From Alphaproteobacteria bacterium UBA6178 (lineage in GTDB: Bacteria; Pseudomonadota; Alphaproteobacteria; Rickettsiales; UBA3002): 21,950 nt of DNA. A program made the translations under genes and the position numbers. Positions 15,331-21,950 of this stretch are shown here, one piece after another (positions within the stretch are counted from its first letter, which is position 1; each line of letters starts with the position of its first letter). The notes under the pieces were generated by a model. It saw nothing but the letters and a program-made list of their open reading frames with translations, did not search any database and had not been told where the DNA came from. The stretch lies in assembly GCA_002422205.1 (NCBI GenBank), contig DITS01000046.1:18740-40689 (forward strand), given 5' to 3'.

Positions 15331-16725
15331 ATCATCCTCCAGCCGCTCGATATCATCCTCGCCTAAATAGCTGCCCGTCTGCACTTCCATGATCATCAGC
15401 GGCTCGGCCTGCTCATTGGCAATACGGTGCACACAGCCGCGCGGCACAAACACCGATTCATTGGCCTGCACCTGCAGCTGCTCTGTCCCTCGCGTCACGC
15501 TCGCCACCCCCGCAATTACCACCCAATGCTCCGCCCGATACGCATGCCGTTGCAACGACATTTTCGCCCCCGGCTGAATATGCAGCGCCTTCACCTGCAC
15601 CGTCTCGCTCGCATGCAACAGCACATAATGCCCCCATGGCCGATACACCGGCTGTGCTGTCGATGCCCGCGCCTGCGGCTGCCATTGCGCCAGCACCTCC
15701 TTTAGCTGCCCTACCGCATCACGGTGTGCCACCAGCAGCGCCCCCGCCTGCTGCACCACCACCAAATCCTCCACCCCCAGCAACACGCTGTGCACCTGCG
15801 GGCCATACACATAATTGCGTGCCGCATCCCAAAACACCGCTTCGCCCTGCGTCGCATTGCCCGCCGCATCTTTTGCCGCCAGCTCCCACAGGCTGGCATA
15901 GCTGCCGATATCCGACCAGCCCATCACCGCCGGTACCAGCGCCAGCTTGCCGCTACGCTCCATCACCGCCACATCCACCGGCAAAGCGGGGCAATCGGCA
16001 TAAGCCTGCGCTTGTAGCCGCACAAAATCACAATCCTGCACCGCATGCGCCACCGCCTGCTGCGTCGCCTGCGCAATGGCGGGCGCGCTATGACGCATCG
16101 CCTCCAGCAGCATAAAAGGTGAAAACACCGTAATCCCGCTATGCCAGTACGCCTGCCCTGCATCCAAATAAGCCTGCGCCTCGGCCCGTGAGGGTTTTTC
16201 ATGAAAGCGCGACACCGCCAAGCCCCCATCCGCGCGCGCGGCACCAGCCACCATATAGCCATAACCTGTCTCGGGATGCTGCGCTTCCACGCCAATACAG
16301 ACCAGCACACCACCTTGCGCGATCTGCGCCGCCTGCGCCACCGCCGCGCGAAAGGCCGCTTCATCGGTAATCACATGATCCGAGGGCACCACCAGCATCA
16401 GCGCGTCCGGCTGACGCCCTGCCAGCCACCACGCCGCCGCCGCCACTGCCGCTGCCGTATTGCGCCCGCACGGCTCCAATATTATTTGCGCCCTGCACGC
16501 CACCTGCCGCAACTGCTCCGCCACCATAAAGCGCTGTGCTTCCGCACACACCACAAGGGGTGTCGCCAAAGCCGCATCCGCCATCAACCGCACACAGCTT
16601 TGCTGCAACAAGCTCAACGAGCCATGCAGGGATAGATACGCTTTAGGCGTCTCGGCGCACGATAATGGCCATAACCGCGTCCCCTCTCCACCTGCCAAAA
16701 TCACAGGCACGATCGTCATAACCAT
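15316..16725 (-). CDS. manC: Mannose-1-phosphate guanylyltransferase / mannose-6-phosphate isomerase
   Basis: Bifunctional type II enzyme supplying GDP-mannose for surface polysaccharide or glycan synthesis; cytoplasmic, 469 aa, usual length. The nucleotidyltransferase domain (1 to about 345) shows LAGGEGTRLWPLS, VPSDHVITD, PETGYGYM, FHEKPSRAEA and VMGWSDIGSYASLWEL. The C-terminal cupin (about 355-469) shows RPWGHYVLL, PGAKMSLQRHAYRAEHWVV, VPRGCVHRIANE and EVQTGSYLGEDDIERLEDDFGR, the isomerase signature. The segment after the loop reads CAETPKAYL rather than the usual R--YPKQFL; the Lys is kept. ATG 16725 has GGGAGG six bases upstream. Its 3' end abuts the pilin remnant. Confidence 0.95.
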   Translation of the reverse strand: MVMTIVPVILAGGEGTRLWPLSCAETPKAYLSLHGSLSLLQQSCVRLMADAALATPLVVCAEAQRFMVAEQLRQVACRAQIILEPCGRNTAAAVAAAAWWLAGRQPDALMLVVPSDHVITDEAAFRAAVAQAAQIAQGGVLVCIGVEAQHPETGYGYMVAGAARADGGLAVSRFHEKPSRAEAQAYLDAGQAYWHSGITVFSPFMLLEAMRHSAPAIAQATQQAVAHAVQDCDFVRLQAQAYADCPALPVDVAVMERSGKLALVPAVMGWSDIGSYASLWELAAKDAAGNATQGEAVFWDAARNYVYGPQVHSVLLGVEDLVVVQQAGALLVAHRDAVGQLKEVLAQWQPQARASTAQPVYRPWGHYVLLHASETVQVKALHIQPGAKMSLQRHAYRAEHWVVIAGVASVTRGTEQLQVQANESVFVPRGCVHRIANEQAEPLMIMEVQTGSYLGEDDIERLEDDFGRV

Positions 16726-16864
16726 TGCAACCTCCCCTTGCAGCGCTTAAACTACCGTACAAAATCAAGTGGTAAAACAATTTTATGCACCATTCGGCCA
16801 TTTTCCGCGAAGGATCAGACCCGCAGCCACGTATCACTCATAACATCAACGCCAAGGAGGACAC

Positions 16865-17230
16865 ATGAAGAAACTAGCCTTATTATCCACCGTCGCCCTG
16901 ATGGGCCTCAGCACCGCCGCTTATGCCGGACCGGAAGATGTCAGAACGCCTGAGCGCGGCACACAATCCGAGCATCATGGTAAATACGGTGATAAATACA
17001 AAGATATGACGCCCGAGCAACGTAAAGCCTACTTCGCCGAGCGCAAAGCCAAATGGGATGCGATGTCTGACAGTGAAAAAATCAAAGTCATCGAGGAAAA
17101 ACGCAGCCAGCGGCTCAAAGATATGGACGCCAAGTGGCAAACCATGAATGATCGTGAAAAAATCGAGCATGTGGAAAAGTACTTCAATCATAAAAAAGGT
17201 GGTTGCAGGGGCGATAAAACGCCAGACTAG
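16865..17230 (+). CDS. Small periplasmic protein with a repeated KW-M-D-EKI motif
   Basis: 121 aa with a clear signal peptide (cleavage AYA-G, residue 21/22). The mature part is almost wholly charged helix. A motif recurs with a 27-residue period: KWDAMSDSEKI (63-73) and KWQTMNDREKI (90-100). MTPEQRK at 48-54 is reminiscent of the LTxxQ motif of Spy/CpxP-type periplasmic stress proteins, but the match is short. One Cys, at 114. A strong ribosome site (AAGGAGG) precedes ATG 16865. It ends 2 bp before the ECF sigma gene, suggesting one operon and a role in the signal that sigma factor answers to. No firm family. Confidence 0.8.
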   Translation: MKKLALLSTVALMGLSTAAYAGPEDVRTPERGTQSEHHGKYGDKYKDMTPEQRKAYFAERKAKWDAMSDSEKIKVIEEKRSQRLKDMDAKWQTMNDREKIEHVEKYFNHKKGGCRGDKTPD

Positions 17231-17232
17231 TC

Positions 17233-17877
17233 GTGAATGAGAGTGTTGCCGCCGTCCTGCATGGTGCAGGTGGTGGCAAAACGCCCCATCAAGTGGGCGA
17301 GATGCGAGGGAATGTGGTATTAGTAGCCTATGCCGATATGCCGGACGAGAGCCTGATGGATTTTATCCGTGCCGGTAATATCCGTGCCTATGAGGTGCTG
17401 GTATCGCGTCACCATCAGCGTTTTTTCAGCATGACCTACCGCTGGGTACTGCATGCACAGGACGCCGAAGATATCGTACAGGATGCGTTTATGAAATTAT
17501 GGTCAGGCAAAGCAAAATGGAAATCGGGCAAAGGCGCCCGCTTTACCACCTGGTTTTACCGTATTCTGTATAATCAGGCGATGGATAGCCTGCGCGAGCG
17601 TAAACGCGCCTTTTACGAGTTGAACGAAAATGTCGAATCCGGCGATATCAGCGCCGAAACCGGACTGATTGATTTGCAACAACAGCGCGAGCTGCGTCGC
17701 ATTCTGGCAGAACTGCCCGAAAACCAGCGCATCGCGGTGAATTTATTTTATTTCGAAAACCTGCCGCAAAAACAGATTGCGCAGACCATGGGCATCGGCC
17801 TGAAAGCATTGGAATCGCTGCTTTCCCGCGCCCGCACTACACTCAAAGAACGGATGGTAACCTATGAAGCCGCATGA
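17233..17877 (+). CDS. ECF-type RNA polymerase sigma factor
   Basis: 214 aa if the GTG at 17233 is used; ATG 17302 (191 aa) or ATG 17338 (179 aa) are possible, and none has a good ribosome site. The first ~35 residues look non-conserved, so a shorter form is likely. Region 2: YEVLVSRHHQRFFSMTYRWV, DAEDIVQDAFMKLW, then TTWFYRILYNQAMDSLRERKR. Region 4: LAELPENQRIAVNLFYFENLPQKQIAQTMGI (in outline), KALESLLSRARTTLKE, a complete helix-turn-helix for -35 recognition. Regions 1.1 and 3 are absent, as in all ECF factors. The end overlaps the next gene by 14 bases, the usual sigma/anti-sigma coupling. Confidence 0.93.
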   Translation: MNESVAAVLHGAGGGKTPHQVGEMRGNVVLVAYADMPDESLMDFIRAGNIRAYEVLVSRHHQRFFSMTYRWVLHAQDAEDIVQDAFMKLWSGKAKWKSGKGARFTTWFYRILYNQAMDSLRERKRAFYELNENVESGDISAETGLIDLQQQRELRRILAELPENQRIAVNLFYFENLPQKQIAQTMGIGLKALESLLSRARTTLKERMVTYEAA

Positions 17878-18211
17878 TGAAACCCACAGCCTGTTAGCCC
17901 AGCTCCACGTCCCGCAAGCGCGCACCGCCCATTGCGAAGCCATCATCGCCGCCGCGCGTCAGCACCCGCGTCGTAGCCTCGCATGGCTCGATGCGCTACG
18001 CACGCTGCGCGCCCATCTCTATGTGCCGCAAATGCGCTATGCCATCATGGCCAGCGTCGTCGGTGCTTTCATCCTCATTGGGTTGGCGGGCAATGCCCTG
18101 CGCGACAACACGCAGCAAACCCGGATCGCCGCCAACGAACTGCTCGACGATGTCGACTTCGCCGAAGAACATTGGCAAGAAAACTTCCTCACCTTCGCTG
18201 GCGGGTATTAA
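17864..18211 (+). CDS. One-TM protein, probable anti-sigma factor
   Basis: 115 aa. A soluble N-terminal half (about 1-58, with HCEAIIAAARQHPRR) is followed by one hydrophobic helix (about 60-82, YAIMASVVGAFILIGLAG) and a short acidic periplasmic tail ending ENFLTFAGGY. Size, topology and the 14-bp overlap with the sigma gene match small membrane anti-sigma factors. There is no HxxxCxxC zinc anti-sigma motif. The role is inferred from context, not from a recognised family. Confidence 0.75.
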   Translation: MKPHDETHSLLAQLHVPQARTAHCEAIIAAARQHPRRSLAWLDALRTLRAHLYVPQMRYAIMASVVGAFILIGLAGNALRDNTQQTRIAANELLDDVDFAEEHWQENFLTFAGGY

Positions 18212-18237
18212 GCCTTACACACCAATTGCTTCCTATT

Positions 18238-18256
18238 GCGAATGATTGTCATTAAA
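18238..18256. promoter_or_regulatory. Fur-box-like site
   Basis: AATGATTGTCATT (18241-18253) is an inverted repeat AATGA/TCATT and, with flanks, matches about 13 of 19 positions of the Fur consensus GATAATGATAATCATTATC. It ends 6 bp upstream of the candidate -35 of the 1151-aa gene, a position suited to control of that promoter. Confidence 0.45.
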
Positions 18257-18262
18257 ATGTAA

Positions 18263-18290
18263 CAGACATTTGCAATCCGCCCCCTATAAT
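18263..18290 (+). promoter_or_regulatory. Sigma-70-type promoter for the 1151-aa gene
   Basis: Perfect -10 TATAAT (18285-18290) and -35 CAGACA (18263-18268, 4 of 6 matches) with a 16-bp spacer. Transcription would start near 18297, leaving a ~25-nt leader with CAGGCAG as a weak ribosome site before ATG 18323. Confidence 0.6.
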
Positions 18291-18322
18291 AGCGTGGGAA
18301 AATAAAAGAAATTCAGGCAGCA

Positions 18323-21300
18323 ATGGTAGAACGGCTTTACACGCCCCATTCGGTTCTCGGCGCGGTCCCTGCAGGTCTGCATCACGCATGGACAGACCCC
18401 GAAGAGCAATTCGAATGGAACATCATGACGCGCAGGCGGTCATTCCGCAATCTGTGCACCATGCCGGGCGAATTCTATTCATGGGCCATCACCAATGCCG
18501 CTAAAGGCAAAAAACCCCTCTTCCCCGATTTAAACACCAGCTACGCCAACCCCGGTAAATTCATCGATTCCAGCCTCTTCACCGGCATTATTTTCAAGCA
18601 AGCCCTCGATATTGGGGCCAAATTCGGCCTGTCTTCCTTTGTGCGCACCGCCAGCCTTGGCTTCGTGCGCAGCGAGCGCTACCGCGAGCTGCTCGCCAGC
18701 GCCGACGAGTTGCTCGCCCTCGCCCACAGCACCACATTGGTCGATCCGCAAACGATGCAATCCGTCCGTCAGTTCGAGCAAAATCAGGCCTCACCGCTGC
18801 ACACCCTCTACGCCCAAAGCCAGAAAGCCTGCGACGTCATGGCCCGCTTCGCGCGCGGCACCCTGCCTGTAACCGCCGAAAACATGCGCATCCTGCACGA
18901 CACGCTCGAATCCATGGCGCAAATCTGCGACGCCAAAGCCGACCTGCGCGAGCACACAAGCGAAGGCAAACAAATGGCCGCCTCCCTCGCCCACCCTGCA
19001 GGGCAAGCCATACTGTCCCGCGCCCCCGAACAAGTTGTCCATGCGCTCTATGCCGCGCATAATGTCACACAACCCTCGCAGCCCGTGCGCGAGCTATTGC
19101 AAGCTCCCAAACTCACCCGCGCCGAAGACGCCGCCCGCTATCTCGCCACCCTCTCTGCCCTAGTCAGCGATGCCGCCTTCGAGGTCGAAAGCGACATTTA
19201 CCGACCACGCGAGCAAACCTATCTCACCGCCGCGCAAGCGCGCCAAATCGCATCCACCATGAGCGGCTTGTTCAATCGCCACCAGCTGCAGCTCAACCGC
19301 AAAGCTGACGGCTCGCCCTTGCGCGCCGATCTACCCACCGGCATCATGCTCAAAGCCACCGCGCAAGGGTTTGAACTGCCCACCCCCGCCGATATTCTCA
19401 GTGTCGCCAACGCTGCCAAAGTACAACTCATCATCCTCAATCCGGTGATAAACCGTATGCTCGCCTATGCCGACGCGCATTATGCACAAATCAACGGCCT
19501 GCTCGCCCATGGCACGCTGCATATCGAGCAAAACGCCGCGCCCGCGCCCAAAGCCATCACCGCCACCCCCAGCACCACCATCGCCCCGCAAAGCCTGCGC
19601 AACAATGCTGCCATGCCCGCCAGCTATTATGCCTCCGATTCACCCGGCCTCAGCTTCATCCTGCGTGATCAGGCCCGCCACGAAATGTGGAAACTTTATG
19701 GCCGTAGCCTGCCCACCTACATCTATCAGGCCCCCATCAACCTAATCGAACGCCTTATCCTGCCCAACACCAAAGGCACATGGGAATTCAACAGCACCAT
19801 CGTCAAAAACGAGGTCAAAGCCGCAGGCTGGATGGCCTTTTATTATCCGCTGGCCGAATCCTTCGCCGGTGTGTCCGGCTATGAAGCCACAAGGCTTGGT
19901 CTGCACGCCACCGTGCAAAAAGCCAAACAGATGGATGCGTTTTTAGCCGGTGCCTTCGACGCCGCGCAAGCCGCCGACCCTGCCTTTGCCCGCACGCTCG
20001 AATCGCTCAAACAACAAGACGTGCTCAGCAACCTCACCGCCCAGTATCAGGATGTGCTGTCCAAACCCGCAAGCGAGCTGAATGCAGACGAAACCAAACG
20101 CCTCGCCGCCTATTTCCGCGAGCTCGCAGGCACCACGCAGTCCATGGCACAACCCGCTTATCAGCTGCTCGCACCGCATGCCAAAACCCTCGATGATTTT
20201 AAAGCGCATTGCCATAACGTGCTAGCCGAAGGCGCCAAAACCGTACCCGACGCCATGCAGCTTTTCACCCTCCTGCGCTTCATTCAGGAAATCGCCGATG
20301 AGCAGATTCTCTCACTCGAATACACCGACCCGCGCAACGAAGTGCTCACCAAAGAATCCCTAAATCGCGTCACCGGCCACATGATGCAACTCATTCAGCA
20401 AAACGGCCTCGCCCTCACCGGCCATCATTTCACCGAAAAAGGCAAAACCCACGAAGTCATCTGCAAAGGCCAAAGCGCTGGCACCTTGGTCAAACGCACC
20501 CCTGATGGTCAATTTGCACCGCTATCGGGCGACGAAATCATCGATTTTGCCAATCAGCTCGCCGCCTTCCTGCGCTCACCGCAAGGCCTCGACATCCCCA
20601 CATTATTCGCCGTTACGAAGGGCCATTTAAGCGATCAATATATCCCCCGCCTCGAGCATGAATTGCTGCACCACGCCACCTTGCCCGCGCTGCCCGCACT
20701 CACCACCCAGCCCAAAGACGCGGCAGAGCAAACCATCACCCCCGCCACCCTGCACCCCACCCTCAAGCAAAAACCCAATCAGCATTCCTACTGGCAAGAA
20801 TTCAAGCAGCATCTGTCGCGCCCCGAAGCCGTCGATGAAATGACCAAGCTGCGCGATCGCTATCTCTATGTCTCGCTGTTTGGTTTTCCGGTCAAAATTG
20901 CCACCAATATCCTGCGCGGCGATTTCAATAAAATGGGCGCGGCCTTCAGCCCCATGAGTCTGGCCAGCACCAGCTTCGCCGCCGTTGCCAACACGCTGGC
21001 CCCCAGCTACGGCGCCGTCGCCATGCGCGAAATCACCACCCTGCCCGGTCAGCTCCTCATCAGCGACGCGCGCGAAGCCAGTCATTTGCTCAGCGCCGCC
21101 ATCGGCTCCGCCGGTGCACTCAACCCGCAAATGAAACAACGTTTCGCCGCCGCCAGCGGCGTCAATCCGCTGCTCGGCAACGAGTCGCTCAGCCACGCGA
21201 TGGAGCATATCACCCCGCTATTGTTAAAAGACCCCGCCACCCGCAGCGAAGCCGAAAACACCGCCCTCTCCGCCTTCGCACAGCACCATGGCGAGGCGCT

Positions 21301-21778
21301 CATCAGCACCACCCTAGCCGCCCTCACCGGCCCAAAATCCGCCAATGGCATCAACACCGACATGCATACCGCCCTCGCCCAACCCGCCCATAGCGTCGAA
21401 GAAGCGGTGCAGTTACTGGCATGGGTCAATGCCCTCGTCAGCGTCGAATCGCAAAGCGTCAATGTGCTGCGCTATGAAGGCATCAGCAGCCGCCTGATGG
21501 ATGATGACGGACTGCGCTCTCTCGTCAGCCACATCAACAACCGCAGCTACACCGAAGGCTTCCAGCCCCAGCCAAGCGCCGCAGCAGGCCATGCCATCTT
21601 AGCCCAGCAGCAACAACCCGTCGATGCCCCCACCCTCATCGCCTTTGCCAACGACATTGCTGCCAAAGCGCACAGCATCCTGCAACAAAAAACCCAGCCC
21701 CGCAGCCCGCTCGTCCAAAGCCAGCTAACCCAAAAATTAACCAACGCCCGCCAACAAACCATGGTCCAAGCCCTCTGA
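18323..21778 (+). CDS. Unrecognised 1151-aa protein made of three diverged ~380-residue modules
   Basis: No known domain, signal peptide or nucleotide-binding motif is seen. Three sets of anchors recur in the same order and spacing. First helix: AARYLATLSALV (from about 270), AMQLFTLLRFIQ (644), AVQLLAWVNALV (1028). Second: LTAAQARQIAST (301), LTKESLNRVTGH (675), LMDDDGLRSLVS (1058). Third: ILSVANAAK (358), IIDFANQLA (739), LIAFANDIA (1105), sharing AN. Each module also opens with a more hydrophobic Ala/Gly/Ser-rich stretch (about 84-105, 500-520, 876-901) that might touch membranes. Composition is Ala- and Gln-rich, mostly helical by eye. Codon use matches the neighbours, so recent transfer is not indicated. 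It is transcribed alone from its own promoter, possibly under Fur. Function unknown. Confidence 0.85.
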   Translation: MVERLYTPHSVLGAVPAGLHHAWTDPEEQFEWNIMTRRRSFRNLCTMPGEFYSWAITNAAKGKKPLFPDLNTSYANPGKFIDSSLFTGIIFKQALDIGAKFGLSSFVRTASLGFVRSERYRELLASADELLALAHSTTLVDPQTMQSVRQFEQNQASPLHTLYAQSQKACDVMARFARGTLPVTAENMRILHDTLESMAQICDAKADLREHTSEGKQMAASLAHPAGQAILSRAPEQVVHALYAAHNVTQPSQPVRELLQAPKLTRAEDAARYLATLSALVSDAAFEVESDIYRPREQTYLTAAQARQIASTMSGLFNRHQLQLNRKADGSPLRADLPTGIMLKATAQGFELPTPADILSVANAAKVQLIILNPVINRMLAYADAHYAQINGLLAHGTLHIEQNAAPAPKAITATPSTTIAPQSLRNNAAMPASYYASDSPGLSFILRDQARHEMWKLYGRSLPTYIYQAPINLIERLILPNTKGTWEFNSTIVKNEVKAAGWMAFYYPLAESFAGVSGYEATRLGLHATVQKAKQMDAFLAGAFDAAQAADPAFARTLESLKQQDVLSNLTAQYQDVLSKPASELNADETKRLAAYFRELAGTTQSMAQPAYQLLAPHAKTLDDFKAHCHNVLAEGAKTVPDAMQLFTLLRFIQEIADEQILSLEYTDPRNEVLTKESLNRVTGHMMQLIQQNGLALTGHHFTEKGKTHEVICKGQSAGTLVKRTPDGQFAPLSGDEIIDFANQLAAFLRSPQGLDIPTLFAVTKGHLSDQYIPRLEHELLHHATLPALPALTTQPKDAAEQTITPATLHPTLKQKPNQHSYWQEFKQHLSRPEAVDEMTKLRDRYLYVSLFGFPVKIATNILRGDFNKMGAAFSPMSLASTSFAAVANTLAPSYGAVAMREITTLPGQLLISDAREASHLLSAAIGSAGALNPQMKQRFAAASGVNPLLGNESLSHAMEHITPLLLKDPATRSEAENTALSAFAQHHGEALISTTLAALTGPKSANGINTDMHTALAQPAHSVEEAVQLLAWVNALVSVESQSVNVLRYEGISSRLMDDDGLRSLVSHINNRSYTEGFQPQPSAAAGHAILAQQQQPVDAPTLIAFANDIAAKAHSILQQKTQPRSPLVQSQLTQKLTNARQQTMVQAL

Positions 21779-21824
21779 CAGCGTGTAATCTTCTGCCTCC
21801 TCACCCGTAACCCTGCAACTGTGC

Positions 21825-21906
21825 ATTGTCACCCCGTCGAAGACGGGGTCTGGTCTGTCTTTAAATGCCGCAAGGCCGGACCCCGTGACAAGCACGGGGT
21901 GACAAT
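21825..21906. repeat. Palindromic repeat with two internal hairpins
   Basis: Outer arms ATTGTCACCCC (21825-21835) and GGGGTGACAAT (21896-21906) are perfect inverted repeats. Each end also folds on itself: CCCCGTC-GAA-GACGGGG and CCCCGTG-ACAAG-CACGGGG (21881-21899). It lies 46 bp after the stop of the 1151-aa gene and could end its transcript. Confidence 0.8.
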
Positions 21907-21919
21907 TGCCCATAACCCC

Positions 21920-21950
21920 GTCATCCTGCGGCTCGCAACGCGAGAGCGCA
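21920..21950. repeat. Partial GTCATCCTGCGGCTC-type repeat at window edge
   Basis: GTCATCCTGCGGCTC recurs exactly from 9974-9988. Here it continues into GCAACGCGAGAGC and is cut by the window end. Confidence 0.65.

Noticed and set aside
16738..16864. ECF-type autoregulatory promoter upstream of the periplasmic repeat protein
   Set aside because: GGATC and CGTAT occur at 16813-16835 but only 13 bp apart, too short for the usual ECF spacing.
20627..21208. 193-aa minus-strand frame inside the 1151-aa gene
   Set aside because: Gly-rich antisense shadow without a credible start site; the plus strand carries the repeated motifs.

Overview
The window looks like a chromosomal segment of a free-living-type, Gram-negative alphaproteobacterium of moderately high GC. 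The support is an RND/outer-membrane-factor efflux pair, AsmA, TspO, a class Ia ribonucleotide reductase, an ECF sigma factor with a coupled membrane protein, and short palindromic GTCATCCT-type intergenic repeats. The class assignment is inference. I cannot name a genus; a deep-branching lineage such as Micavibrionales is only a guess.

Layout. 1-3361: 3' part of an RND efflux permease, translationally coupled to its outer-membrane lipoprotein channel; the periplasmic adaptor probably lies upstream of the window. 3545-6790: three envelope genes on the + strand (secreted protein with a carboxypeptidase-regulatory-like fold, TspO/MBR protein, AsmA-family protein). 6793-7953: a small membrane protein (-) and a FemAB/GNAT-like acyltransferase (+), divergently arranged. 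7962-9839 (-): an unrecognised 625-aa protein with a zincin HExxH motif. 9840-10273: a gene-free mosaic of palindromic repeats. 10274-13710 (-): nrdA, nrdB, then a PrmA-like methyltransferase that lacks the usual N-terminal domain and is separated from nrdB by an 88-bp palindromic repeat. 13711-14270: regulatory DNA with a tandem pair of NrdR-box-like sites 31 bp apart and a cluster of DnaA-box-like sites on a perfect hairpin. 14271-15330: a type IV pilin-like gene facing a truncated, frameshifted second pilin. 15316-16725 (-): manC-type GDP-mannose pyrophosphorylase/isomerase. 16865-18211: a periplasmic repeat protein, an ECF sigma factor and an overlapping one-TM protein, probably one stress-response operon. 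18323-21778: a 1151-aa orphan protein built from three diverged copies of a ~380-residue module, preceded by a good promoter and a Fur-box-like site. 21779-21950: more palindromic repeats.

Functional picture. Most genes concern the envelope: efflux, outer-membrane and lipid homeostasis, polysaccharide precursor, pilin, and envelope stress control. The ribonucleotide reductase operon is the main core-metabolism unit. The least explained parts are the three-module giant protein with its possible iron control, and the HEAHH protein. Both lack signal peptides and visible relatives. All similarity statements come from reading motifs by eye; no search was run.
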